DNA of 64,000 bases from an uncultured Chitinophaga sp. (GCF_937898475.1 NZ_CALEJS010000013.1:1-64000); one strand, 5' to 3'. Shown: positions 45,136 through 53,873, counted from the stretch's first letter. The notes: generated from the sequence alone by a model not told the origin. A program made the numbers and translations.

Positions 45136-45933
45136 ATGAGAAAAACCATTATGCTGGCCTTTACCCTTGCCGTGCTTGCAAGCTGCCGCAAGGAAAACGC
45201 CACCACCTCAGAAAACCCTTTGAGTAACGAAAATGCTGTGCAAGGCGCCGATGTAAAAATTGCTGCAGAAAGAACCATCTCTTTCAGCGGCATCAACTGG
45301 ACCGTAAGAGACCAGGCAGGGCCCAGTGGTCCACATGATAACTACTGGAGCGGCAGCACCAGCAACGTATGGGTAGATGGCGCCGGTCGCCTGCACCTGA
45401 AGATCAGGAAAGACGCCGCTACGGGCCGCTGGTACTGTTCAGAGGTGATCTCCCAGCAAACCTTCGGTTACGGTTCTTATGTCTGGCAGATAGAAGCGCC
45501 GCTGGACCTTTTGGATAAGAATATTGTATTCGGATTGTTTAACTACAAATCAGGAGACAATGGCCATCATGAAATAGATATTGAATTTGCACGCTGGGGC
45601 AATAATGCCTGGCCCAATTTCAACTACACCGTGTACCCGGCTTACGGCGATCCGGAGACCAAAGCGCACCATGAGTTTGAACTGGACCTGAACGGTACTT
45701 ACAGCACGTACAAATTCTACCGTACCAGCTCCTATGTGTCTTACACGGCCTACCATGGACATACGGAAAACCCCAGCAATGCCTTCTTCCCCTGGACCAC
45801 GCCTGCCGGGTTCCCAGTAAGTACAGAAGCTTTACCGGTACATATGAACCTGTGGCTGTTTCAGCACCTGCCGCCGTCTAACGGCCAGGAAGTGGAAATT
45901 ATCATCCACTCTTTCAAGTATACGCCACTTTGA
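45136..45933 (+). CDS. GH16-family glycoside hydrolase, lipoprotein
   Basis: 265 residues. Lipoprotein signal (LAFTLAVLASC, acylated Cys17), then a concanavalin-like domain with the GH16 catalytic motif ExDxE in HHEIDIEF (nucleophile Glu146, Asp148, acid Glu150). The family cuts beta-1,3 or beta-1,4 glucans and galactans. Subfamily and substrate cannot be fixed from the sequence alone; the domain is shorter than classic laminarinases. It is the last gene of the sigma/FecR/SusC/SusD operon and is probably the surface enzyme that feeds the transporter. Confidence 0.88.
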   Translation: MRKTIMLAFTLAVLASCRKENATTSENPLSNENAVQGADVKIAAERTISFSGINWTVRDQAGPSGPHDNYWSGSTSNVWVDGAGRLHLKIRKDAATGRWYCSEVISQQTFGYGSYVWQIEAPLDLLDKNIVFGLFNYKSGDNGHHEIDIEFARWGNNAWPNFNYTVYPAYGDPETKAHHEFELDLNGTYSTYKFYRTSSYVSYTAYHGHTENPSNAFFPWTTPAGFPVSTEALPVHMNLWLFQHLPPSNGQEVEIIIHSFKYTPL

Positions 45934-45999
45934 TTGATATAGGATAATGCACGCTCATGTATGACGTGTTGTGAGCGATGCAGTTTTTCGGTTTTAGCG

Positions 46000-46025
46000 G
46001 GCCGGCTATCCAGCCGGCCTTTTTA
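46000..46025 (+). terminator. Terminator of the GH16 operon
   Basis: GGCCGGCT / AGCCGGCC stem (46000-46007 with 46012-46019), four-base loop, then TTTTTATT. It also lies just before the end of the convergent ThuA-like gene. Confidence 0.88.
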
Positions 46026-46044
46026 TTGGCCGATCTGCTGCATA

Positions 46045-46797
46045 CTACCTGCCCGCTGCCCAGAAAATAGCATTGCGGAACAGCCGTTGATAATTCTCAT
46101 TCCTGAAAAGGTCGGGGGAATGTCCCATGAAGATATATACATTCCTGGCGGGGAAACGGGTATTTGTCCAGATGACGGGGTGGTCGCCCATCTTTTTGTC
46201 TGAAGGCGGCATATAAGTGCTTTCATCTACGCTGGCTATTATATGTACATCGGCACGGGGGCTTCTGTCATAGGTATACCATTCGTCTTTCTCTATAACA
46301 AATGAAGTGGGCAGGCCCTTCATCACCGGGTGCGCATTATCTTCCACCTTCACTTCAGCCGCGGCAAAGCCGGCTATATAATCCTTGAAACGGATCTTTC
46401 CCATAAATGCATAGAACCATTGCCACATGGGGTAGCCGTCAAATTCGCCGAGCAAGGTAGCGTGATGGAACCCTATCCAGCCACCCTGCGCGGTACTGAT
46501 ATAATGCTCAAAAGCTTTTACGGCTTTCTCTTTCCAGGCGTAAGGCGGGTAATCCAGCTGAATGAAAAGACGGTAGCGTTGCAGAAAGGCTTCGTCAATA
46601 CTATCGGTGTTTTTGATATAATCAATGGCAAAGCCGCTGTCGGCAGCCAGCTGGTTAAGCCATACCCTGGCCGCCCGGGAATAGGCAATGTGATGGCCGC
46701 CCGGTTCTGCAATGGCTAATGCCCTGAATGACTGTGCGAAGGCATTACAAGCCAGTAACAGGAGGATGATGACGGTGGATAGTGATCTTCGCAGCAT
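46045..46797 (-). CDS. Secreted ThuA-like protein
   Basis: 250 residues from the ATG at 46797, which gives a proper signal peptide (LSTVIILLLLACNAFA); the upstream extension overlaps the preceding gene. ThuA-like domain: ALAIAEPGGHHIAYSRAARV, RLFIQLDYPPYAW, TAQGGWIGFHHATLLGEFDG, HPVMKGLP, DHPVIWTNTRFPARNVYIFM. It is related to but clearly diverged from the protein at 25948-26793. Start lies seven bases after the HAD phosphatase stop, so the two are co-transcribed. Function probably sugar-related; not established. Confidence 0.87.
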   Translation of the reverse strand: MLRRSLSTVIILLLLACNAFAQSFRALAIAEPGGHHIAYSRAARVWLNQLAADSGFAIDYIKNTDSIDEAFLQRYRLFIQLDYPPYAWKEKAVKAFEHYISTAQGGWIGFHHATLLGEFDGYPMWQWFYAFMGKIRFKDYIAGFAAAEVKVEDNAHPVMKGLPTSFVIEKDEWYTYDRSPRADVHIIASVDESTYMPPSDKKMGDHPVIWTNTRFPARNVYIFMGHSPDLFRNENYQRLFRNAIFWAAGR

Positions 46798-46804
46798 GCG
46801 ATCA

Positions 46805-47431
46805 TTAATCGGGTAAGGTAAATCCAAAGGCGGCCAGCTTGTCGCGGGTGCTGGTATAGTTTTCGTGCAGCAGACCATGAATGCCGAGGCCTTCGGCAAC
46901 AGATACAAACATGGCGCGGTCTTCCACGTAAACCACTTCCTGCGGTTTCACCAGCGCGATGTCCAGTGCAATGCGGAAGATGTCGGCATCCGGTTTACGG
47001 AAGTGTACGAAGCAGGAAGAAACAAAGAAATCGACAAACTTGTTCAGGCCAAACCGGCGGATGCGGTATTCATTCAGCTCACGGCCTTCATTGTTCACGA
47101 TGGCGATCTTTACGCCGTAAGTGGCCTTGATCCTGCAGATCATGTCTATCATTTCCGGGTAGGCCTCTGTTTGCGCATACATAAACTCTTTAAAGGCCTC
47201 ACGGGTAAAAGCGCGGGGTTCGTAGAACACGATCCTGTCCAGGTATTCGTCCAGGGTCAGCTTCCCTTCCTCGTAAGTGTCAAAAGTGAGGTGATGCCGT
47301 TCCTCGAACTCCGGCAGGTCCAGCGAAAATTCCGCTGCTGCACGTTTACGGGCGGCACGGTCCCAACCGTTGCTCAATAGTACGCCGCCAATATCCAGGA
47401 ATAAGGTGGTGATTGGAGTTGTCTGTTGCAT
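46805..47431 (-). CDS. HAD-family phosphatase
   Basis: 208 residues, HAD subfamily IA with an alpha-helical cap (about 20-90). Motif I is FLDIGGVLLSNGWD: the nucleophile Asp is present, but the second acidic position is Gly, as in several YihX-like members. Motif II is IVNNEGREL, motif III is the Lys in HFRKPD, motif IV is VYVEDR. It should hydrolyse a small phosphorylated metabolite, perhaps a sugar phosphate given its partner ThuA gene. A TACTTTTA box ends five bases before the start codon. Confidence 0.9.
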   Translation of the reverse strand: MQQTTPITTLFLDIGGVLLSNGWDRAARKRAAAEFSLDLPEFEERHHLTFDTYEEGKLTLDEYLDRIVFYEPRAFTREAFKEFMYAQTEAYPEMIDMICRIKATYGVKIAIVNNEGRELNEYRIRRFGLNKFVDFFVSSCFVHFRKPDADIFRIALDIALVKPQEVVYVEDRAMFVSVAEGLGIHGLLHENYTSTRDKLAAFGFTLPD

Positions 47432-47436
47432 GACTT

Positions 47437-47444
47437 TAAAAGTA
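47437..47444 (-). promoter_or_regulatory. Promoter -7 box TACTTTTA, probably leaderless
   Basis: One mismatch to TAnnTTTG, ending five bases before the HAD start codon on the minus strand. Confidence 0.35.
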
Positions 47445-47463
47445 GGAAAAAATTCCCGATCAC

Positions 47464-47487
47464 GTAAATAATTTACCCGATTGCGTA
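47464..47487. promoter_or_regulatory. GTAAA half-site cluster, candidate iron operator
   Basis: GTAAATAATTTAC (47464-47476) is a perfect 13-base palindrome, and its right half forms a second inverted pair with GTAAA (47484-47488): TTTAC, eight bases, GTAAA. The cluster lies about 95 bases before the siderophore receptor start, between divergent genes. Confidence 0.4.
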
Positions 47488-47571
47488 AACGGATAGCCGC
47501 TGTTCACACGACCTTTGCGCCCAGATTTTAACATCACGGGGGAAGAACGCCTATATCGAACTAAAAATATT

Positions 47572-49947
47572 ATGATGAACAGACGAATTGTACTCATGTT
47601 GGTATGCCTGCTGGCATCCACACTTACTTTCGCCCAGAAGGGGGGCGGCAACATCTCAGGAAAAATCATCTCTCCAGACAATCACCCGGTAAGCGGGATC
47701 ACCGTAGAACTGGTAGAAACAGGCAGCAACGCCGTTTCTGACCAGGAAGGCCTGTACCATTTCAGGAATGTAAAAGCGGGAGAATATACCCTGCTGGTCA
47801 GCCTGCGCAATCACGAAGAGATACGCCGCAGCGTTACCGTTGAGAACAACAAGACCACTACCGTTGACCTGCAAATGAGCCTGCAGGTGGGCGAGCTGCA
47901 GGGCATTATCGTAACCGGGAACAGGAACAGCTTCAAGGCGGACCGTACTTCCCAGTCGCTCCGCATCACTACCCCCCTGCTGGAAGTACCACAAAATATT
48001 CAGGTAGTGAACAATAAAGTGATGGCCAGCCAGACCATCACCTCCATGAGCGATGGACTGATCAAGAACGTGAGCGGCGCTACCCGCCTGGAACACTGGA
48101 GCGATATCTATGCCCGCATAAACGCCCGCGGCGGCCGCCTGGCAGCCTTCCGCAACGGGGTGAACGTAACTTCCGACTGGGGTCCGCTGACCGAAGACAT
48201 GAGCTTTGTAGACCATGTAGAATTTGTAAAAGGCCCCGCAGGCTTCATGATGTCTAATGGCGAACCCGCAGGTATCTACAACGTGGTAACTAAAAAGCCT
48301 ACGGGCATCAAAAAAGGAGAAGCGGCCATGACCTACGGCAGCTTTGGCCTGTTCAGGTCTACACTGGACCTGGACGGCAAACTGGATCAATCCGGCAAAC
48401 TGCTGTACCGCTTCAATGCAATGGGACAAACCAGGAACTCTTTCCGTGATTACGAATTCAATGACCGATACAGCATTGCACCCGTAGTCAGCTACCAGCT
48501 TGACGAAAAAACGCTGCTGACAGCAGAATATACCTATCAGCATGTAACCATGTCTGACCTTGGCTCTGCCTATGTGTTCTCTACAGAGGGTTATGCACAA
48601 TACCCGAAAGAGTTCAGTATGTCGAACCCCGGCATTACGCCCAACAAAGCAAAAGAGCACGACGCATTTCTGAACCTGCAGCACCAGCTGAATGACAACT
48701 GGAAATTCACTGCGCAGGTGGCATACTTCAGGTACAAACAAATCTCCAGCGATATATGGCCCGACGCCGTACTGCCCGACGGCAAGGTGATCCGCAGGCT
48801 GTACGCATTTGATGCAGATCTTAAAAATACTTACGGACAGGCATTTGTGAACGGTGATCTGAACACAGGCAGGATCCACCACCGCATACTGGCGGGCGTG
48901 GACCTGGGCTCAAAAGAAGGCCTGTACGACTGGGGGCAGTCTGCCCTGCTGGACAGCGCCAACGGCGGTGAATTTGACGCCCACAACCCCAACTACGGTA
49001 CACCGGCTTACGGTTTCCCTACCTTTGACCGCACTACCCCGCTGGATCAAAGGGCGGTATCCCGCAGGAACCAAACCTACACCGGGCTTTATTTCCAGGA
49101 CGAGCTGGGCTTTTTTGAGAACAAACTGCGCCTTACCCTGGCTGGGCGCTATACTTATGTAAAAGAAACTGATGGCACCACCCTGGAAGAGAACAGGTTC
49201 ACCCCAAGGGCAGGCCTGAGCTATTCTGTAGACCGCAATACGTCTGTTTACGCATTGTATGATCAATCTTTCATTCCGCAGGCGGGCAGGCTCAGAAGCG
49301 GCGTTCCTCCGAAGCCTATTACCGGCAACAACATCGAAGCCGGTATCAAACGGCAATGGTTTGACGGTAAGTTAAGTACCTCCGCTTCCGTTTACCGTAT
49401 CATCAAGAATAATGAGCTGTCTGCAGACCCCAACAGTACACCGGCAGAACCTTACTCTCTCCAGCTGGGACAGAGCAGGGCCGAAGGCGTGGAACTGGAC
49501 ATTATGGGTGAGATCGTAAGCGGACTGAGTATCGTTGCCAACTACGCATTTACCGATTCTTATGTAAGCAAAGACGGTGGCTCTGTAAGCAATGTAGTGA
49601 AAGAAGGTACACGGATAGCCGGCTTTGCCAAACACAATGCCAATGCCTGGCTGACCTATACCATGCAGAGCGGCGTACTGAAAGGTGCAGGTATTGCCGC
49701 CGGTTTCAGCTACCAGGCCGACAGAAGCACCTGGACCTGGACCGAAGAACCCAGCAGGATGCAGCTGCCCGATTATTTCAGGCTGGACGGCGGTTTGTTC
49801 TACGAAAAGAAAAAAATCCGTTTAACACTCAACGCCTTCAACATCCTGAATAAATATCTTTATTCCGGCGCAGACTATGGCGCTTATTATTACTGGCAGG
49901 CAGAAGCCCCGCGTGATATCCGTTTCAGCGTAGCGTATAAATTCTGA
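47572..49947 (+). CDS. TonB-dependent siderophore receptor
   Basis: 791 residues from the ATG at 47572 (47575 also possible); the TTG at 47515 is not credible. Signal peptide (about 1-22, cleavage near TFAQ), carboxypeptidase-regulatory-like domain (about 28-108: ISGKIISPDNHPVSGITVEL), plug of the siderophore type (about 125-250: PLLEVPQNIQVVNNKVM, INARGGRLAAFRNGV, FVKGPAGFMMSNGEPAGIYN) and a beta-barrel ending DIRFSVAYKF. It should import a ferric siderophore using TonB. The palindromic GTAAA cluster upstream may be its iron-responsive control site. It ends at a strong terminator. Confidence 0.92.
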   Translation: MMNRRIVLMLVCLLASTLTFAQKGGGNISGKIISPDNHPVSGITVELVETGSNAVSDQEGLYHFRNVKAGEYTLLVSLRNHEEIRRSVTVENNKTTTVDLQMSLQVGELQGIIVTGNRNSFKADRTSQSLRITTPLLEVPQNIQVVNNKVMASQTITSMSDGLIKNVSGATRLEHWSDIYARINARGGRLAAFRNGVNVTSDWGPLTEDMSFVDHVEFVKGPAGFMMSNGEPAGIYNVVTKKPTGIKKGEAAMTYGSFGLFRSTLDLDGKLDQSGKLLYRFNAMGQTRNSFRDYEFNDRYSIAPVVSYQLDEKTLLTAEYTYQHVTMSDLGSAYVFSTEGYAQYPKEFSMSNPGITPNKAKEHDAFLNLQHQLNDNWKFTAQVAYFRYKQISSDIWPDAVLPDGKVIRRLYAFDADLKNTYGQAFVNGDLNTGRIHHRILAGVDLGSKEGLYDWGQSALLDSANGGEFDAHNPNYGTPAYGFPTFDRTTPLDQRAVSRRNQTYTGLYFQDELGFFENKLRLTLAGRYTYVKETDGTTLEENRFTPRAGLSYSVDRNTSVYALYDQSFIPQAGRLRSGVPPKPITGNNIEAGIKRQWFDGKLSTSASVYRIIKNNELSADPNSTPAEPYSLQLGQSRAEGVELDIMGEIVSGLSIVANYAFTDSYVSKDGGSVSNVVKEGTRIAGFAKHNANAWLTYTMQSGVLKGAGIAAGFSYQADRSTWTWTEEPSRMQLPDYFRLDGGLFYEKKKIRLTLNAFNILNKYLYSGADYGAYYYWQAEAPRDIRFSVAYKF

Positions 49948-49975
49948 TTGCGTAAAAGAGCTGTAAAAAGAGAAA

Positions 49976-50005
49976 AGCCGTCCGCCAGTTGGGGACGGCT
50001 TTTTT
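49976..50005 (+). terminator. Terminator of the siderophore receptor gene
   Basis: AGCCGTCC / GGACGGCT stem, nine-base loop, then seven T. Adjacent to the end of the convergent lipoprotein gene. Confidence 0.9.
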
Positions 50006-51738
50006 TAATCTGTTATACGCGGGAACATGTAATCCACCACCCTTCCATCCACCCTCAGCCAACCCTCTTTATGTACTACTTGTGCATTGGCAGGCGTGAA
50101 CACCAGTACCGCTGAAGAACGCGGTTGCAAGGTAAAAGCATAATTGCCCTGCGCCTTACGGGCAACAAAGGAATGTGTGATGGTATTATAAACGTCAACC
50201 GCCTTCTCTCCCAGCTCTACATGAATGGTTTTAGCAGCTGTGTAAGGATTATAGTATAAGAATGAAGGCCAGGCTTCATCCCTGAAAAAATCTGTAGCCA
50301 GCAGATCAAGCTGCAGGATACCATCTACATCTGTAGGGCGTATAATGCTGCCGAAAATGCCCACATGCCCGCTGCCATAGATACTGAACTGCGATACGTC
50401 CGGGTTACCTTTTGCCCACAGGGGACCATCTCCCTGCGCTACCGGCGCTTTCAGGTGTGCATACTGCGGGTAGGAAGGCGAATGTATAATGCCTTCATAA
50501 CCTATTACACCTTTGGTAACGGCTGCCTGTTCCGGGATGGTTTCATGATCATCCGGCATGTACTGCGTATAGAAAAAACGGGCAGCATTGGCGGCGTTCA
50601 GCATCCATTTGCCAATAGCGTCTGCATAGGAGGCATCGTAACGCACCAACGACACCAGCGGCCAGGCGGCGTCAAAAGTGTTCATCAGGAAACCATAACC
50701 ACCTCTGTCTGTTGTGCTGCCTATAATACCGGAGATATCCATCCCGTTCCATTTGCCTGCAAGTACGCCCCAGCCCTGGCGGCACTGCGGATCGCCGTTA
50801 AAGGTCCATTCCAGGAATCGCTTTACCTTATAGTGTGTTCTGATTTCTGCATTCAGCCTGGCGGCCAGGTATGCAGCAAAGGGCATGAACACTTCATAGA
50901 AAGTATTGTTGTGTTGCTGCTGCAGCCACAATAAAGCTGTTGCAGCCCGGATCAGGTAACGCCGGTCGCCAAACTTTTTATAAGCGGCATAAAGCACCCA
51001 GGCATGACCGGCAGCTACATCCTGCTGTTTACAGATGTCGTTATCCATAGGACGCATCTGCCCGTAGTGGAAGAAAGAATGATCATAGTTTCCTGCCAGT
51101 ATAGAATCTGCGGCATAGAACTTTTCTGCTATACTGCGGGCCAGGGTATCAAAACCCGGCTCATCGGGGTAACGGTCATAGATGGCGTAGAACAGCATGT
51201 TGGGATAAACATCGTACCACCAGTCCCGTCCATAGCCGCCACCCAGCAGGGCCACTTCAGGACAGGTATTGTTCATCATGATATTCCAGCCAGTTTCCCG
51301 GTTAAAGTAATTCTTCAGCATGGCCACATAGTTCAGGCCCTGCTGGCGGCGTTTGTCTATCCCGGCAAGGGTGGCGCCCAGCGTGGCGCCCATGGTAGCC
51401 AGGGCCTCATGGAACATGCCTTTGTTATGCGTGCCCTGGCGCTGATCGTCCATGGCGGTATAAAGGCCTACCACGTTCTGCGGAAAATTGCGGCGGCTGC
51501 TGTCCCACCATACCACCGGCCAGTGTGGACCTATGGCATTGAAATCGTATACGGTGCTGTCAAAGCGGCGGGCCATATCATACCAGCTGATGATCTGTAA
51601 GGGTTGTGGAATATCTGCCATGGAGTCTATACGGGGCAGGTGTACCTGGGTAACGGCGGGCAGGGGCTTTTCACGGCAGGATATCACCAACAGGCTCACT
51701 ACCAGCGGTAAACGAAAACAGTTTTGCATTTTTGCCAT
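50005..51738 (-). CDS. Large lipoprotein, probable alpha/alpha-barrel protein, unknown
   Basis: 577 residues (the ATG at 51729 is an alternative start). Lipoprotein signal with Cys21 (VVSLLVISC). The body is rich in Trp, Tyr, His and Asp in helical repeats (DSSRRNFPQNVVGLYTAMDD, GRDWWYDVYPNMLFYAIYDR, DVAAGHAWVLYAAYKKFGDR), like (alpha/alpha)6-barrel glycosidases, and a beta-rich C-terminal domain (about 495-577) follows. I do not recognise the family. Surface or periplasmic carbohydrate processing is a reasonable guess. It stands alone; the neighbouring siderophore receptor is convergent. Confidence 0.7.
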   Translation of the reverse strand: MAKMQNCFRLPLVVSLLVISCREKPLPAVTQVHLPRIDSMADIPQPLQIISWYDMARRFDSTVYDFNAIGPHWPVVWWDSSRRNFPQNVVGLYTAMDDQRQGTHNKGMFHEALATMGATLGATLAGIDKRRQQGLNYVAMLKNYFNRETGWNIMMNNTCPEVALLGGGYGRDWWYDVYPNMLFYAIYDRYPDEPGFDTLARSIAEKFYAADSILAGNYDHSFFHYGQMRPMDNDICKQQDVAAGHAWVLYAAYKKFGDRRYLIRAATALLWLQQQHNNTFYEVFMPFAAYLAARLNAEIRTHYKVKRFLEWTFNGDPQCRQGWGVLAGKWNGMDISGIIGSTTDRGGYGFLMNTFDAAWPLVSLVRYDASYADAIGKWMLNAANAARFFYTQYMPDDHETIPEQAAVTKGVIGYEGIIHSPSYPQYAHLKAPVAQGDGPLWAKGNPDVSQFSIYGSGHVGIFGSIIRPTDVDGILQLDLLATDFFRDEAWPSFLYYNPYTAAKTIHVELGEKAVDVYNTITHSFVARKAQGNYAFTLQPRSSAVLVFTPANAQVVHKEGWLRVDGRVVDYMFPRITD

Positions 51739-51849
51739 CTATTTCACAAAAAGTTAAAAAAATAATGGTGAAACACACAACTTTTCCTTTACAATGAAAA
51801 GACGGGGGTATACGGCCTTCTTTTTGTAGCAGATAGAAAAACGGACACT

Positions 51850-52119
51850 ATGAATATGCAACCCGTCACTTTTGATCTCCTGCTGGAGCAGGTGCCTTAT
51901 TCCATCAGGGCAGTACCTTATCCTTTTAATAACGAAACCCGGTTCCGGGTACGCTATAACGACAGCCCGGAGTTCGTTTTTGCCTGGGATGAGGAGGCTG
52001 AGCAATTTATTGCCATCGGAGATGAAGCATCCACTATACCCGATGAGGTGGAAGAAGCAGTAGCCGTAAGGTTGTTGCAGATAGTAACGGACGGTAAAGG
52101 CGGTCTGATAGAGGATTAG
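51850..52119 (+). CDS. Small acidic hypothetical protein
   Basis: 89 residues, acidic, soluble, no signal. RFRVRYNDSPEFVFAWDEEA, then AEQFIAIGDEASTIPDEVEE, resembles a small beta-beta-alpha domain seen in unannotated Bacteroidota proteins. It starts at 51850 or at the ATG two codons later. It is convergent with the MarR gene, only two bases apart. No function known. Confidence 0.65.
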   Translation: MNMQPVTFDLLLEQVPYSIRAVPYPFNNETRFRVRYNDSPEFVFAWDEEAEQFIAIGDEASTIPDEVEEAVAVRLLQIVTDGKGGLIED

Positions 52120-52121
52120 CG

Positions 52122-52550
52122 TTAAGCAAGGTTCTTCAGCACTTTCTTCAGCAGCTGATCAAGTAGCTTTTTTTCGTCGGCAGACAGGTCTTTAAGGGTT
52201 CTTTTATCCAGCTCACTCCAGATCCTGCATGTAAGGGCCTGTACTTCCCTGCCTTTGGCAGTGAAATAGATACGGTGCGCCCTTTTATCATGCGGGTCAG
52301 CTTCCTTCCTGATAAGACCATTGGCCTCCATTCTGCGTATCATGGTAGACAGCGTGGCTGCCTGTACACATACCTTGGCGGCCAGTTCAGACATGGTTTG
52401 CCCGTCGGCTATAGCCAGGTAATGCAGCAGGATGTCCTGCCCTTCGTACAGATTGGCCTCGCTCAGCAGCTCGTTCTTTTTATTTCTGCGGCGTTTGCAG
52501 ATCTCAATGAACAGCATGCCGATGCTTTCATTTTGCTGTTGTTCTTTCAC
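52122..52550 (-). CDS. MarR-family transcriptional regulator
   Basis: 142 residues with a GTG start. Winged helix-turn-helix at about 50-110: LAIADGQTMSELAAKVCVQA, ATLSTMIRRMEANGLIRKEA, DPHDKRAHRIYFTAKGRE, the classic MarR wing. It is likely a dimer that senses a small molecule or oxidant. The gene follows the pirin gene by 21 bases on the same strand, so it probably controls the GNAT-(OsmC)-pirin-marR group, an arrangement that fits an oxidative or electrophile stress response. Confidence 0.92.
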   Translation of the reverse strand: MKEQQQNESIGMLFIEICKRRRNKKNELLSEANLYEGQDILLHYLAIADGQTMSELAAKVCVQAATLSTMIRRMEANGLIRKEADPHDKRAHRIYFTAKGREVQALTCRIWSELDKRTLKDLSADEKKLLDQLLKKVLKNLA

Positions 52551-52571
52551 GGGGTAAAGATAGGAGAAGTG

Positions 52572-53432
52572 TTAATAGTCCAGCACGCCGAATTTTCCGG
52601 CGGCAAAATCTGCCTCCGCCTGGTCCAGCTCTTCGGTAGTATTCATTACGAAATTGCCCCTGGCAGCCACCGGCTCATCGATAGGCACGGCAGAAAGATA
52701 CAGGAGGCGAACATTTTCTTTGGCAGTGACGGTCAGCCCGGTGCCTGCTTTGCTGAATACTACCAGGTGCTGTTTATTCACCGGTTGGCGGTCGTTAATA
52801 AGCACCGTGCCGTCCAGTACGTATAGCAGCGTCCAGTCGCCTTCCCGGGGAAAGAAACTGATCGTTTTACCGGCCTGCATGCTGCCGAATATGGAAGTAA
52901 CAGGGGTAAATGACTTGTTAACCGGGCCCCTGAGCTGCTGGTAATCTCCGCTGACCAGGTGCAGATCTATGCCGGGGTCTTCGCTGATGGCAGGCATTTG
53001 TTCCGCGGCGGCCTGCTGATAGAAGGGTGTTTCCATTTTGTGCTTTGCAGGCACATTTACCCAGAGTTGTACCAGTTCATAGGTACCCCCCTTTTCCAGG
53101 AATGCCTGTGAAGGGCCTTCGCTATGCAACAATCCACTTCCGGAAAACATCCACTGTACTTCCCCGGCTTTCAGGATGCCGCTGTTACCCTGGGAATCGC
53201 GGTGATAACCTTCTCCCTGGAACAGGAAAGTAACCGGTGCAAAGCCCCGGTGTGGATGGGGATGCAGCCTTTCAGGGGGAGATCCTGCCGGGTAAGTGGT
53301 AGCCGGTAAGTGATGCACTACAATAAATGGACTCGCAAAACGGAAATCTTTATGAGGCAAAGACTGCAGTACCGTTTCCTCACCGATGCGTTTGGTTCTT
53401 CCTTCAAGGATATGTTCTATCTGCTTTTCCAT
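52572..53432 (-). CDS. Pirin-family cupin dioxygenase
   Basis: 286 residues, bicupin pirin. Metal ligands in the N-terminal cupin: His59 and His61 (ERLHPHPHRGF), His103 and Glu105 (GLLHSEGP). AGEVQWMFSGSGLLHSEGPS and GGTYELVQLWVNVPAKHKM are typical of pirins, some of which have quercetin 2,3-dioxygenase activity. Probably Fe-dependent and cytoplasmic. It lies between an OsmC-like remnant upstream and the MarR gene downstream. Confidence 0.93.
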   Translation of the reverse strand: MEKQIEHILEGRTKRIGEETVLQSLPHKDFRFASPFIVVHHLPATTYPAGSPPERLHPHPHRGFAPVTFLFQGEGYHRDSQGNSGILKAGEVQWMFSGSGLLHSEGPSQAFLEKGGTYELVQLWVNVPAKHKMETPFYQQAAAEQMPAISEDPGIDLHLVSGDYQQLRGPVNKSFTPVTSIFGSMQAGKTISFFPREGDWTLLYVLDGTVLINDRQPVNKQHLVVFSKAGTGLTVTAKENVRLLYLSAVPIDEPVAARGNFVMNTTEELDQAEADFAAGKFGVLDY

Positions 53433-53453
53433 CAGAAAGTATTTAAGGGTTAA

Positions 53454-53552
53454 TTATATTTCGGCCAGCAGCTGGTGCTGATGCACTTCTATATTCGTAG
53501 TATACAGTTCTCCACTGTTTTCCGCTGCTGCGGTAGCAATGATCTTTGACAC
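53454..53552 (-). pseudogene. Possible OsmC-like gene remnant
   Basis: A 32-codon frame from the GTG at 53550-53552, four bases after the GNAT stop, encodes SKIIATAAAENSGELYTTNI and then EVHQHQLLAEI before a stop 21 bases ahead of the pirin gene. This resembles the N-terminus of OsmC-family proteins (about 135-150 residues), whose first strands read like Y.T.I..G.H.L.ADEP; here the frame stops exactly where ADEP would begin. The GNAT-OsmC-pirin order is, as I recall, found in related genomes. The simplest reading is an OsmC gene cut by a deletion. The match is short, so this is moderate confidence. Confidence 0.45.
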
Positions 53553-53555
53553 TGA

Positions 53556-53852
53556 CTATTCTTTATTTTTCCAGATATCGGCATACATTTCCGGATGCCG
53601 TTTAAACTGCGCAAATACATATGGGCAAAGTGCAATCACCATCAAATTGTTCTTACGGGCATAATCTGCCATATGCTCCAGCAGCTTCTTACCGATCCCC
53701 TTCCCTTCTCCGCCGGAGAATACTTCCGTATGATAGACGGTAAGATCATTGTCCTTAATACCTATTACCATCTCTCCCAGTCGCTCTTCGCCATCCATGA
53801 AATAAAAAGCACCGTGATGCTTCTGATTTAATTTCAAAGTGATTATTTCCAT
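53556..53852 (-). CDS. GNAT-family N-acetyltransferase, YidJ-like
   Basis: 98 residues, the minimal GNAT fold of the GCN5-related YidJ type: FYFMDGEERLGEMVIGIKDN, LTVYHTEVFSGGEGKGIGKK with the acetyl-CoA loop (GGEGKGIGKKL), then ARKNNLMVIALCPYVFAQFK. The Cys in ALCPYV is conserved in this subgroup. The acceptor substrate is unknown. It precedes the OsmC-like remnant and pirin, likely in one transcript. Confidence 0.9.
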   Translation of the reverse strand: MEIITLKLNQKHHGAFYFMDGEERLGEMVIGIKDNDLTVYHTEVFSGGEGKGIGKKLLEHMADYARKNNLMVIALCPYVFAQFKRHPEMYADIWKNKE

Positions 53853-53873
53853 ATGCTGCTGCGTATCAATGAT

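Noticed and set aside
47656..48882. Long open frame (408 codons) antisense to the siderophore receptor
   Set aside because: It lies wholly inside a clear TonB receptor gene on the other strand, and its composition follows the complementary codons; no family motif.
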